Shown here: positions 23,601 to 37,600 of the stretch, piece after piece
How positions within the stretch are numbered: position 1 is the stretch's first letter
Layout of the letters: every line of letters starts with the position of its first letter
From: Gorsachius magnificus
Taxonomy: Eukaryota > Chordata > Aves > Pelecaniformes > Ardeidae
DNA: 64,000 bases
NCBI GenBank assembly: GCA_034008185.1
Contig: CM067081.1
Location: 186,021,510-186,085,509, forward strand
Direction: 5' to 3'
Translations under genes and position numbers: made by a program
The notes under the pieces: generated by a model
The model's input: only the letters and a program-made list of their open reading frames with translations
Databases searched by the model: none
What the model was told of the DNA's origin: nothing

Positions 23601-26600
23601 TCTGTGAGCTGCAGAGATCCAAGGTCTTGCCTTTCTATAGGCGAGCCCGTTGTGAACCCAGGCTATAAACAAGGCAACTTCACAGGGCAAAAGCGAATGC
23701 TATCCATGTGCTAAGAGCCTCTGCAGTGTTTGCTCCCCATTTATTCTGGATTTAGCTCATGGAAAAACTCCTACCGGCCAGAGCTGGAGTCACTGCTTTT
23801 GCAAGGGATTAAAATTGAGTATTATTAGTTATACATTCATACTGGAGGTAAATCACAAAGCAGACAGACAGATATGGCTCCTGCCCTAGAAATTACAAAG
23901 GCTCTTATGCTGAAAAGATTTACACATAAGGAACTCTATTCACACAAGTAATCCTGCAGGACTGGGATCTTATTTAGCCTTTCTTCAGAAATTGAGCCTA
24001 TGCGAGCAGCATGTAGATAAAACCTCCACTTCCAATAGCAAGTCATTCATCTTATATCAATGTTCTACTACTCATTTAGCTGCAGCGTTGCTAAGAGGAT
24101 TTCCAATATATTAAAATATTATAATTATTAAAATAATATACACAATTTACATTTGAACAGCATATTGTTTAGTTCAAAAAACACAGCAGGAGATACTCTC
24201 CATATATTAGGAAACCTCTAACTTGCCTCTATCAGGCAATGATACTCAGTGGCCAGTGTGAAATTCTGTTCAAAACCTCCTTCTTCAACTTAAACCATTC
24301 CTGATGTGAGAGGGAAATATATTCTGGCAAGGCCAAAAAGATTTGCCTCTGGCAAGCTAAGTATACGTATAAATTTCTGTTCCTATAAATGTAAAAACAG
24401 TTAAAAGACAGAAAAACAAAGATGCTTGCTATTCTACACAGACACAAAGAAAAAGTGTCTTCTTTTTGATTAAGCCACCTTTTGTTCTAGACAACCTTCA
24501 AGTTGGTTTTGCTAGTGTTGTTCTGGAAACCATGAGATAAAGTAAATTGTAGCTATGTAAGTCATCATCCTACCACACACTAGAAAACAGAAAAAGTCTC
24601 TTTGTAACCGCCTATGTGTGTGAGGTGTATTATTCCACAAAATGTCTTAACAGGCACCTGGGTAGCAGCACTCTGAACTGCAACCCCCTCATTCCTACGT
24701 TGATCAAATATTAGAAAACCGCAAAAATCATCTATTTCATAGCTATCCTCACCACCCACATGCCATTAATTGCTAGTTGGGTAATTAAATAAGCTTCTCT
24801 AAAAAGATGGGGATATTTCAACGGCAACCAATATTTTGAAGGAATTAGTGAATTTTATTCCACACTCAACATCGGGAAGTTCTCTCTATGCCATTCATTA
24901 CTGAAGTAATTTTTTCAAGCTCTGACTTCAGTGCTATTTGTGCAGCTTTAAACTGCCTGTTCAGCGAAGGACAAAACTAGATCATCAGTTACTGGATTTC
25001 AGTGATCCGGGGAGCATGTTTGGACTGCACATAGAGTTTGCCTATCCACTGTACTCGAAGCATGAGATGCAGCAGATTGTGTGCGGTGTCCCTGTCCTAC
25101 CTGTATCTGGGTTTGGTCCCATTCACAAACGACATGGGCTTGTGTGAATGCGTGGATTTCATTAGCATGAGCTGTAACAGCCAGACAAGTGAGAACGCCT
25201 TGTGTACTAGGTTATAAGAAGTGTACATCAATAAAGAATTAGGTGGTATTTCAGTGAGGTACCAGTATTGCGGCTCAGGGTGGTACCTCCAGTATTCATT
25301 ACAAAGGATGTCCTTCTCCATTATCCAGAGCAATTGCTAGCTCAGTTAAGGCTAGATACAAAAAGTGCTTTCCTATTTCAGACATGTCACAAAGTGGAAA
25401 AAATCAAATGTTTACTGACTCCGTCATTCTCATGTGTTGTAGCACTACTGTGTTTGCTTGGAAAGATAATTGGACAGTTTGAAAAAAATGGTTACGATGG
25501 AAGCATTTGCTGAAACAAAAAGCACCAAATCAAAAAGGTTTGCCAGCGTGGACCAAGCTCAAACAATTTATCAAGGGTCCCCAAGTTTAGGTTTGTCAAA
25601 GACCTGTAAAATATTTCTGTTAGTAAAAGAAAGAAATCAATCTTTTACCCTCGAGAATAATGTTAGGAAAGCCTATTCAACCCACTCAGCCAGAGTTATG
25701 ACAAAAACCCCATTCACCTCTGGACGTGGAGACCTTCAATCTGTCACTGTAGAATTTGATAAAAATGTTCCGAGAACTGCCAAAAAGTTCAGATTTAATT
25801 ACCAGTGGAATCAACAGAAAGAAAGATTGCAGAAAATTATGAGTTCTACATCATTTAAGTTTTCTGATTGCTGACTTCTGGGCTGCAGAGGCAGCCTGCA
25901 TTACCTTCTAAACTCTAATTCAGCTAGTCTAGAAAGAGCAATTCATTTCTACTCCAGAGAACATAAAACTGTCACCACTTCAAAGTATGTTCCACAGGCC
26001 TGAATTTACTGGGGAGAGGAAGGAGTTGTATCTGCCCTTGTTTCTATCATGCAGAACACCAATTAAACAAATAATGTGATTCTTATTACAGGATTTTCAG
26101 CTAGCCAGTGCATGCTCAAGAACTAAAGAGAGATCCATGCTTAGCTCTAGTTATGAAACAAGAAAGCACATTGTATCTGCTCCTTGGGAACAACCAAACA
26201 ATTTTTAGTCATGCGTCGGATATAGATGGAGTATGATTGCCTTAAACTTTCTGACAGGTAGCAGGATCTTAAATAACTTGGAAAACTCAAACTGGAAGAC
26301 GGAAGGAAAAATCACAAATAATTCTGCAATCCCCAAGGTGCTATTTTGTTTCTCTGACAAAATCAGATGGGATACCACAAGTATCAAGCTCCAGGAGCAA
26401 ATGTACTACTGTTTAAATGGTATGCAATAAAATAACTTTTAAAAAAAGAAAGTAAGTATTTGGTATTAACCTTTATTTATTGTGCATGGCACAGAACAGA
26501 ACCTCTAAAAGCATCGCACATTAAAGGCACTTCATTTTTACTTGTGAAATACTGCTAAGACATTTATCACTTTATTAAGAAAAAGTACCTGTAAAAAGAG

Positions 26601-27212
26601 GGCAGGAAAAATGTGTATTTCTAGCTGTACTAGCAAGTAAATACCCTTTTTTACATCTGACTTGTCTTTCTGCATTGCTTAGCAATTCAACTATGTAATA
26701 AAACAGAAAATACATGGCAAATTTTTCTTTGCATTTCTTTAAATGCCTGTAGAGCGACGTAAGTTGCTGGATGAGTAGACAACTGAAGAAGCTTTACATA
26801 CGTGTGTCCTACAACTTCACCTGTCTGCACTGCCTCAGTAAGAAGTCCAGCTCCTTCCCCTGCCCTGCAGGATCATATACCATCCCATGGCACCTACAAC
26901 TGATCTCCACGTTCTGTAAATCGCCCTCCACATAGACTGTCCCCATAACCTGCCATATGTCTTGCTGAAGATCTCAACAAGGTGTAGCCAAGTCTGCAGG
27001 TGTGTGTGCTCCCAGCAGAACAGGTAACCACCAAGGTAACCCTCCTCCTTACTGGGCCCAGTGGCAGTCATTTTGGAAAATTCCAGCCCTTCATCAAGTT
27101 TGAATTAGAAATTGCACTATAGATTCAAAAGTTAACAGAAGAACACCGGTGAGCACACACTAGAATGGCGTAAGTCTCATTTTCTTAAAAAGAGGCTAAA
27201 CAATATGCAGGA

Positions 27213-27227
27213 TTTTTTTTTTTTTTT
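27213..27227. repeat. T15 homopolymer
   Basis: Run of 15 T. No retrocopy body was recognised beside it. Confidence 0.9.
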
Positions 27228-29331
27228 CATTAAATATTTGTCTGGAAAACTAGATACTGATGAAACCTTTAGCATGTCATGGGCTTTCTTTGTCATGCGG
27301 CTAATGTAAATTTCACATTTATACATAGCCAGGGTAAATCAGGGTTAAGAAAGCCAATTTACCACGGTTTTTTCACTGCTCTGAAATGAAACAGTTAGTG
27401 AAAATATTATTTTATGTAAAATTAGTCCATTGAGAACTGAACTAAATCATCAATTCCAGTCACATGAAGTACCATCTCTAAATGTCAGATATTCATCCTG
27501 GGAAGATACTGATCACTTGGGTTGGATTCAATCTGAATTAAAATTAAAACCATTTCTGTTCCATTACACGCTCCCTGATCAAACTGCCCTTCCAGAGAGA
27601 CAATTTTTGATGTTAAACAGAAACACAAAACAAAGACTGTTTCCATTAAGTCTAAAATGTCATAAATAATAAACACATCCTTGCTTTTGTTACTGCCCAA
27701 CTTCTGAGATACCAGCTCATATTCCATGTTGAATGATTTAATAATTTTACCTTGGTGCCCTGTGAAAACAAAGTCTCCTCTGTAAAACCAGCAAGTATCG
27801 TTTCACATCATTTGCCAGAATTGGCATTCTAGACCCGGGAAATGCCAACTCTATTTACCACAGCATCCCAAAGAGTCCATCTCCCCATTTTTCTATCAAG
27901 CCTCCCTCCTGGGGTTAAAACCTGAAAGTTATAAGAAACCTACCCATTTATTAGAAATGCAGCCAGATCAGACCTGCGCAGTTCTCTGACTTCTTGGATC
28001 CATTAGAGGGTGTGTTATACTACCAGGGACCCATCTCCCTTCTGAAGAAATACAGTAAAAGCATTAAAATATGTATCTTAATGTTATGGTATATACATGT
28101 GGACTTATGATTAGCTTTGTAACAAAAACATAAAAGCCAGAATAATTCCCTGCTGAAGAGACTGACCTGTACCCCAGGATAAACTAGATAGCACTATACA
28201 CCTTTAGATCTGCCTACCTCAAAGGAAGGGGACATTTTAGTGGGTATAGATGGAAATGAAAAGTCCAAGGTGGATGGAAGGCACCTTTTCTTCTTCTGCA
28301 GAGCTCATGGCCACCGCTGCAATTTCCTCAAACTGGAGGGGAGTGAGAAGGATGACAATGTAAGCATTATTAACTTAACCATTGAACTGTAGACGTGGGA
28401 GGCTAACTATGCTGAAGTTCTGATCATCTGTTTCGCATTTCTATGACTCATAACAAACAGATTTCTTCATTGGCAAAAATACATAAAGCACTGAATTTTA
28501 GGATTTTAGATGACCTCAACTGACAGGGAAGAAAAGCAAGATAATCTCTCAGGGATGTAAATGGGCCCACACCACAGAAAACAAGATTAGGATTGTTAGG
28601 AAAGCACTACGAGAGCCTTCCTGATTAATGTGTATGTTATGTCAGATCACAGGCAGCCCAGTGAGACCAGTGGCTCTGTTAAGCTAGCTGTATCATGTCA
28701 CACAGCACATCACGGCTCAGCCTGCAGGACGCTTACGCTCAGCCTGTGGCTTTCTGTTTTCTGATCCAGAAGATGCGGGGCAGCTGTTTGAACGGCAAAC
28801 ACAGCTCAAATACTCAGGTGTTCCTCCTGTGCTTGCAAATGGCCCCACACTGCACGGCTGCTGCTTGTTCTGCCACTGCATGACAGCAGGTGAGGTGTTT
28901 CCTCCTGTCCAGATGTGGACTAGGAGAACTCTGCAGCTGCCAGTGAGTCATGAACCCTGGATCCAGCCCAGCCTGAGCTCAGTCCAAAAGTTCAAAGCGC
29001 AGAGCTCAGTCCCCACAGATTTCACGGAGAGATGAAACCCAGGACGGGCAAATGGCAGGTGGGAAGGAGTGAAGAAGGCGCAGAGCAGCGCAGTAGCTTG
29101 CTTGTGTGCATAAAACATATAAAGCACCTCTTATTCTGATAACAATGAATGGGTATTTTCTAGCCTGTGAATCACAACACATTAAGAAAATTCTTACAAA
29201 ATATATACAAAGCTTGCTCTCATCCCTCACAAGGGAGATATTTTCTGACTGCTTTCAGAAGCAAGTTTATGAATTACACCAGTTAACCACAATTAATTAC
29301 CAATCTGCTTTTGTCCTCTGTTTCATCTGTT

Positions 29332-29367
29332 TTACTTTGTTGACAGCCATTACTTTGTTGACAGCAC
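29332..29367. repeat. 18-bp tandem duplication
   Basis: Two adjacent units beginning TTACTTTGTTGACAGC are identical over 16 bases (starts at 29332 and 29350). This looks like a small duplication event. Confidence 0.9.
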
Positions 29368-29646
29368 CATGGGTGCCCGCATGAGGGAAGAAAGCCAGTT
29401 TAAACCCCAGAGAACTCCCTGACCATGTAGCAGGTTATGAAAACCATATTTACCTTTGCTTTGCTTTCCATCCTTTCTCCTCTTAGTAAGGACAAGGGAA
29501 CACAAAATGAGAAGGAACAAGCAATAAATCACTAAATAAACAAATACTCATTTTATTTTCTGATAAAAAAAGACCTGCATCCCAAGAAAACTTACCTTTA
29601 CATCAGAAGAAAGGACGGAAGACAGTCAAGTATACAGCAGATTGTG

Positions 29647-29666
29647 CCCCCCCCACCCCCCACCTC
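29647..29666 (-). repeat. C-rich tract, possible G-quadruplex on the minus strand
   Basis: C8, A, C6, A, CC, T, CC on the plus strand gives closely spaced G runs on the minus strand, compatible with quadruplex folding. Confidence 0.5.
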
Positions 29667-31606
29667 CATTTAAAAGTGGACGCATTTGCTGCTGTGGAGC
29701 ATCCTCAGAGCTATCCTAGTCACTACAGCCATGGACTGCATGGCTTCTGCAGCACCTGCTCAAAAGGAGCTCTCCCAGAGCACCCTATCTTGGCCTGGCT
29801 GGCTCAGACGAGCAGCTCCTGTAGGACAGACTCCTCCTCAAGGACCTTCCTTCACCTCCACCTTAGGAGAACATCGGACTCAGTAAACGCATCTCCTCTT
29901 CTGTAGAGAAGATTGTTGAGGCAGTCACTTTTACTGCACCAATTCCCTCCTACTTCTGAGGAGGTCAGATCTTACTTATTCTCCTCATCAGGGAGAAAAG
30001 GAAATTCCTGGCCCCTATTCCAGTCTTTCCTACAGATATTCAAGTGCCTTTCTATGGCTCTAACAACTCTCGGAGAGTCTTCTGGGGCTTAAATCTCATC
30101 AAAAATAGGAATTAGGAAAAATAAATGTTGGTTTCATTATGTGATGCTATTTATAAGTTACAAGGCTCTCTCTTACTTGTCTAGTTATTTCTAGAAAGCC
30201 TGTGCCGATTAAAAAATCACTTCTTCCATCTGGGCTCTGATAAGAGCTTACAAAATAATAGCCCAATTCTGCTCTGACTGAAGTCACTGTTAAAATTTCC
30301 ACCGATCAAACTGGAAAGAGCATCCTGTACTAACTGCAATTCCGATCTCTGACCTCAACAGCGACCGCGTCCTCCTGGGTTTCCTTTATTTCATAAACGC
30401 AGAGAAGGTCATTCATCTTCCCATATCACAAAAGTACGACAAGAACAGATGCACACCACTTAGGAACGCACTCTCGCAAGCGTGGTGCTTTGAACCTTGC
30501 CCTCCCCAGCATGGCCCCTTGAAAGCAGAGACCGTATGTTTGGTTTGTGTTGGAAAGTGGATGGATTATATGATGTGCAACATCTAAGTTTGATTTATCA
30601 TTTGCTGGCCGCCAGTTCTGCATTTGTCCCCTCAGGAGCCATATGGTTACATATTAAGGCTAAGCTTCAAAATCAAAAGTTACATAAAATGCAATGACTT
30701 TAAAGGAAAGCTACCACTTCACTTTCAAAACCACCAAAAGACAACATATCTCCATTTACACCGCCGTCAAACTCCAATTCTGTTTGCATCAATACTGAGT
30801 TGTGCCTCACGACTCCAGCTTTGGCCTGGCCTAAATGGATGACTTATGAAATATGGCAATACTGCCCAAGTTAGTAGGCTACAAGCCAAAACCAGCCTTA
30901 TAGAAGAAAATGATAGATGGCCCATGTACTAGAAATTGGTGGATTTTGATGCATGCTTATAGTTCCCAAAAATTAAGTGAATTGCTTCAGTGTTTAAAGT
31001 GTTACTAAACATTATTCACACTGAAGCCCCTTTGCACGACTGACACTCTGGAAGAAATCTCCACAGCCAGGATATCATTTTTACTGTGAGTGAGAACTGG
31101 TTCCTCTGTTCTATTTCAAATCCCTCATTACTAGGGTAGAAATTAATTGTCTGTTTACATGGTAATTCTCCAAAATAAATCAGGTGATGAAAAAACAAAA
31201 CGGCACAAATTTTGCAATCTTTTGTTTCATTGCCCTTAACAAGTCAGCACTTCCCTACGAATTACAATAAAATTTAGCACCAAACACATTGCAAAAATAT
31301 GAAATTTCGACTTGGAGAATGAGTTCTGCGGTTACAACTTTCTGACAGTCAGTAAATTAAAGCTTTACGAAGGGAATTTATCCTGTATGCTACACATTCA
31401 CTGTATCAACTACTCCATGGAGTACCCTATAGAAGTAATTTCTTGTAATAAAAATGTAACCATCTGCAGCAGGGGAATAAACCACTAATGAAGACAATGA
31501 GAATTTTATGTGCATGAGAATTTCTAGAGGATAAAAATGGTTTATTAAGAAAGTGCCTGCTACAGGACTGACACAGCAAGATCTATACAGACTTTGCTTA
31601 ACATGC

Positions 31607-31640
31607 TGTCCTGGTTTCAGCTGGGATAGAGTTTGCTTAT
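31607..31640 (+). mobile_element. Short 5' end of an avian ERV LTR
   Basis: TGTCCTGGTTTCAGCTGGGA followed by TAGAGTT matches the start of an LTR family common in bird genomes, recalled from general knowledge. Similarity fades after about 30 bases. The following sequence to about 31920 is T-rich and may be a decayed continuation. No 3' end or target duplication was found. Confidence 0.5.
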
Positions 31641-34600
31641 TTTTAGGGTTGTTGTTTAAGTTTTTGGGGGTTTCTTTCCTGTTCCTTTCTACTTCCTGAA
31701 ACTATGTACTTTTGATGAAAAAAGAAGAGGTTGAGTGTACTTTTTAAGAGTTTATATTTTAATTCATTAACAGAGAAGGCTGATCAACTCCCCAGAAGGG
31801 CTGGTTTCTGTTTGCCTGAGTGATCTAATCTGCTTGTTCTTTCTTTTTTGTTGGTTTTTTTTTTTAAAAATTTCTGTTTTTTTGTTTTTCAAAGCTTGGA
31901 AAATTAGGGAAGGAAATAACTTCCCAACTACCATCACTATCCAGTATGGTTTTAAGAGAATCCTGACCAGAAACCCATTTCGCTAGACCACGGTGTTCCC
32001 TAGCAAACAAACTACATTTCTGAAATTCACATAATTAGATAATCACCAAGAAAGCTACACTTAGCAGAAAACAAATAGGAGAAAGAACTTGCTGCGATTC
32101 AGATGGACATGGTGACAGATTCATTGCTAGAAGTAGGGCATATTCAAACTGGGAATGCTTTTAACAGATTTTTTTTCCACAGTTAAGACTATTCAAATAA
32201 GTGAGGCTCTAGGACAGCTGGGTACCAGCAAAAATACAGCAAGAAACTAAATGGTACATTCAGTTTTAATTGACACATTGCAAGATCTGGAGCCGAGTTC
32301 TGTATACGCAATGTCATCCAAGAAAAATATTAGTATTTTGTGAATTCTCATTCTTTTAAGGTTAGAATCCTGTTGTGATTGTCTCTGCTGCTTCTGCATC
32401 TTTAAGATAGAAATGATAAACTTTTGATCTTCTGTGTCATACTATAATTAACATTATTATTGCTTTAATTCAAAAAGAAGTTTCATCTTTCAAAACCAAA
32501 GCTATTTCAAAACTATGATTTTACTTTCAGATTAGGAAATCCACTAAGCAGTCTTTTACCTGGATAGGAAACTGATATTCTAAAGTTAGATATTTAGGCT
32601 CCGATGCTTTAGATGAGCTCAAGTAGCAGCCAAGGTCCGGTATTCCAGGCAGTCTGTAAAACAGCACTGCAAAAGCACAGTTGCTTTTGCATAGTCCTGC
32701 TTAACATTTTGCATAGTCCTAGGAAAAGGAAAGATGAAAGAGATATCGGGAAGTGAAACAGGCCAAGTACATGCCAATTTCCTAAAAAGTCAAGGTATGC
32801 ATCCCCCCAGCAAATCAGCATGTGCTTCCTCCAAACTGCAGAGACATCTAAGTGGTTCTGCCAGAGTTAGGCATATTAGTCTAGCAGGGTGAGTGGTGAC
32901 TCAAAGCTAATTAGCCCTGATACACCACAGCTGCCTTTGATAGTTACATTCCTGCCTGCCCATCCACTTAAATATGATTAGGGGTCTCTATTACATGGAT
33001 CATTTCTTTTTCTGCTCCCCTAGAAAACAATCAGTTGCCTACAAAGCCACTTTACTCTCAAAAAAATCTTCTTTTTTGTTTCTTCACCTCAATCACTGCT
33101 AATACCAAAGCCTGTCTTGAAAATCCCCCTTGAGAGATCGTAACTGTAGATGGGAGTTGAACTGGACTGCACACAGACCTAGTTAAATGTCTGAAAGCAT
33201 CCATAAACACCAAGGAATAATGTGAGGCTTTCCAACAGCGTCGTCTTGGATGCTCTAACTGCAGAGTGATTAACCAGCTTAGCTGCCAATTTGAATCTTC
33301 AAAAATTGTAGAGAAAGTCTCCTGTATTTTATAGAAATTTATAGAAATTGCTCTTACGGAGTTCCCCAATACATGCTAAATTATTTCTCACACCTTTTAA
33401 TTGCGATCTCTTGGCCATCCAAGAGATGCAGAACAGTCTGCACTTTAACTCCTCCCCAAGGTTAGATATATACAAATAGAATTGTTTCAGCTCAAAGAAT
33501 TTGAATTAAATAAAATCTGCTTTTCCTCAGCAAAAAGAGAATCAGAACGTAAGGCAGATGAGTCCTGGTTAGAAATATTCCAGTATTTATTTTCTTTTTT
33601 CACCCTGAAAAAAAATCGGAAAAAACATCTCTTTCAGTGATTTTTATTTTTTTGTTTGTTTGTTTGTTTTACTTTTGCTACTATTTACTTTGCAAGAAAA
33701 ATCTTTTACAATGTATCTTCCAACTGAAGGACAGGAAACTATTATGCCATTTTTTTCTCAGTTGTTACCCATGGGACTCTCCCTGAATATTTTCTGAAGA
33801 CGCTAAGAGAAGCTATTTCTTTCCTGAGTAAAAGAAGAGACGATGCCAATATAAAGTCAATAAAAATTACTTGTAACTGTAACTTCTACTTACTCTATGG
33901 ATCTTCTTACTTTCATATAATTTTGTGGTATGTTTGGCTGTATGCTTTGCTTGTGTTTGTGGAGGCCTTTGAAATAAACTGGTTTATGCAGCATCACTGA
34001 ACGCCAAGAATCTAGGAGAAAGCTCATCAGTACTTTCCAACAGCATTTTTATTAAAGAGGCAGTAATGTCTCCTCTCACCTTGTAACGTCCCTTAATGCA
34101 AAGGAAAAAACAGATGCTTACTTGTCACTAGAGACTGAGAATGTATTTTCTACAAGAATGATTGTTCTACATCTTCTCTGACTGCTCCGTCAGTTTGTAT
34201 ATTGCTGAAGAAAAGCTTCCTATTTTAGATGCCACATTACCTTGCAAAACAAACCCACAAATGCTGGGAATAAACAGTAATGAGAATACAGCCAGTGTAA
34301 TATTAATTGTTAAAAGGAACTGCCAATATTCTAAATGAGAATGCACTATCCACCTCTGATTTTTGACAGACAAGAGTGGAAAACTGTGTATTTCTGATGT
34401 AGAAAAAAAAATGCTAAAGTTTCATTTTGTTTCTTGTTCAACAGCTGCTTTTCCAAACCCTCCTCAGCTGAAGTACTCCCAGGGTGCTGGCATAAATCAC
34501 AGAGCCCAACTTGCATCAGATGTTGACAGCATAGTATCTCCCCTCACAGAAAGACTTCTATTTACACACAACCTCAACAATTCAATAGAACTTGACTGTA

Positions 34601-37600
34601 CAGAAATGAACTAGTATGAACCAACATACAACATGGCAAGAACGGCTTATAAAGACCCCGGGGCAGTTACTACCTTTCTAAATCCTTTCTAGCAGGTGGG
34701 GAGGACGACATGATACCAGGAGGCGCAGCTTTGCGTGGAAGCGCAGCAGAAGCTGTACGTGACACTGCACGGGAGAGAGGCCATGCAGGCACCTCCCCAA
34801 AGGGAGGATTACACTGACTTTCGCAGGCGCTGCTAACGGAGAGAGACACGCACATGTCACCCGCGTCACAAATCATGCTAAACATGAAGGACGCAGTGAT
34901 GCTGAATGACACCTGAGGCATAAAAAGGTCCTTCTTCCACCACCTCCCTTTCACATCAAAGTAGGGCCAAACTCTTTGGTGTTTGCACTATTTTTGATTG
35001 CTCTCGTGAGTAGCAAGTGCTACTCCAGCACTCCCACAGTTATCTTCTGCTTCCCCAATGACAGGCTTTTTTTATAGTGCAGCAGTTGATAGCATTACCC
35101 AAACTAGCCCCGACAAAATATACATTATGCACACGAACAGGCTGAATCGCAGGGCTGGTTCTGGCAGTTGCATGACAGTTTTATTACAGTACAACTACAC
35201 CAGAGCCTACAGGAATGAAAATGTGAGCAAGAGAAGATTTACTTTTTCTCCACTGATATTAAATACTTTGAAATTACATGATGAAAATGATGCTTAGCTC
35301 CTCGCTGTCACTGCAGATGAATGCATACATAAAAATGAAGTCTACTGGACCATGCTGTCAATTTTTTCAAAGCACATCAAGTTTGGGAAAGGCAAGGAGG
35401 AAAGAAAGAATCACCAGCTTATTGCATTTCAAACCATCAGTTTACCACCTACAGTGACCTGTGGCTGCCGGTGGCTCCAGGATTAACCTTCATATGCTCT
35501 TGAAACAAAAACAATTTAAGGAATTGTCCTGTGTACATACTTCCATCTTGAAATGGAGGAAAATTTGTTTCCACTATTTTTGCTTTTATTTTCCTCTACT
35601 AGAGGAAAGGCAGAAGAAGCCTACATAGCTTTAAAAAGCTAAGCTATGTTTTAACATCTGACATTTTTTCCATATCTTTTCATTTAAATGTGCAACGTAC
35701 AGTTTATCTAAAGACATAGTTTCCTGTAATGAGATTCTACATAATAATGTGATGTGACAGTTATCAGCCATTTCTGCCAAAAATACCCTAGCAGAGGGGG
35801 GCATGGTGGGGGACACTCACATTAGACCTGCATCACTTGTTATTTATTAGTATGCTTGTACTTCTGATTGTTCATCAAAGTAAATATTATACTTTACATT
35901 CTGACAACGTAATCTAAAAATACTACCTGTCAGTTTGGTTTTAAAAGAATTTTTTTAAAGAAAAAAAGGACAGTGAACTGAATTTATCTGAAGACTAACT
36001 GAAGGAAAGTCTGCCAATAAGAAGCTTCATTTTTTGTTAAGCTACTTACTAAAGCAGAATCTTTTTTAATCAGTGCAAACTCTAAGAAATATGTTATAAC
36101 CATCTAGTTTTCTACAAGGCTCCAGTACCTTTTGTCACTGTGTCTAGAGAACAGCATCCTACTTGCAAGAGCCAGACAGCTCAGGCAATGTACTAGCTCC
36201 CACTCAAACCAAGATACCTCCAAGAATGGCCCTGTTGCACATTACCCGCATGAGCTGTGCGCAGCTGTACACATCTGGTGGAGCCTACTAAGGCCAGAGC
36301 GTTGAAAGGGGGCACAGCTTATGTTGTAAGGTGTCCAAGATACATTAAGCATCATCAGCACTGTAGAGTTAGTAGCCACTTGAATAGCCACTGCCAACTG
36401 AATTCTAGGCCCGCTCAGCATTGAAGTCCATCTGCCAGGAATGTGAAGGCAGGGGATGGAAATCATAGCCGGTGCTTCTCGTCTTCACCATGGCCAGAAC
36501 AAGCTGCAATTGCAGGGTAAAATTGGTTACATGAGTTCATTCCAGACGTAAAGATTGCTGTGGACCACTACATATGGTAACAAATATTTGTTTACACGAG
36601 AATATATATATATTTCTAATGTATGGTGCCTAATAAACTCACAGTCCTTTTTAGGATACATGTTTCTGAAAGACTTGTCAGCATTCTGACTCATAAAAAA
36701 TACTTATATCTTATTGACTTGGCAGTGTAGAAATGGTCTTCTTAAAAGGGCATTGCTGAGCTATTTGACATTACCACAGGTACATAATGCAGCTGAAAAT
36801 GGCTGCTTTATTTTGTATCTTCTAGACAGACTTCTGAAATATATCCATCTCCTACCTACTTACAGACTTTTTTTGTATTTATCTCCTATATTATCAGCTG
36901 CATTTATTAAAAATGAGTGATCCTGGCCTTCATCAGGTGGAGTAGGAAGTGCATATTGATGTGAGTGTATCCTTTTAAAAAATCTGTATTTTTTTTAATT
37001 CATTCTTGCAAGCTTGAAGAACAAGTAAAATGTTGATCCATATGTGATTAATTTTGTATTGTATTGAACAAAAAAAAAGTAGCAGAAAAGAAAGACAGCA
37101 TAAATCAAGACTGCTTTTACAACTATTTCTTCTCTGCTACAAGAACCGTCTTCTCTAGATTCCTTGGTCCTCCAGTATCCAGTTTAATTCCCTTCCCTAC
37201 AGATTTATTTTCCCTCCCTTTCTTTTTATACTTTTATGGTGCACGTATGCTGTCTCCTTAGGACACTCAGATAGTCTACAAGAAGATCTGGCATCACATT
37301 TGCCAACTCACACCCTGCTTCCACACCGCAGCCCCTTCCACCTCCATTGCTACCACTCTGTTGCACCATAAGACCAGCAGGGCAGGGATCATTTTCACAT
37401 CTCTTGCCATGGTGCCTACAGAAGACTCAACTACGAGATGTAGTTCAGATGACTGATAGTTCATTTAGACAGCACAGTACCCAAGCTCCTTTATCGTACT
37501 GTAACAAAGAAGAGTGGTTGTGCCACCCTGATTTGGGTATGTATGCTAAATGGACTGCCTAACATAGGGAGCCGAACTCAACCATTTCTTTACATATGAA

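Larger units (their letters stand above)
17648..31606. other. Noncoding, mostly unannotated DNA
   Basis: No transposon and no nameable gene in about 14 kb. Points of interest are possible exons at 20131-20150, 23179-23233 and 28302-28359 (all plus strand) and an ATG-started open frame at 25488-25874. GC-richer patches at about 18300-18540, 20520-20830 and 22230-22600 are open in several overlapping frames, so their open frames carry little weight. Confidence 0.55.
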
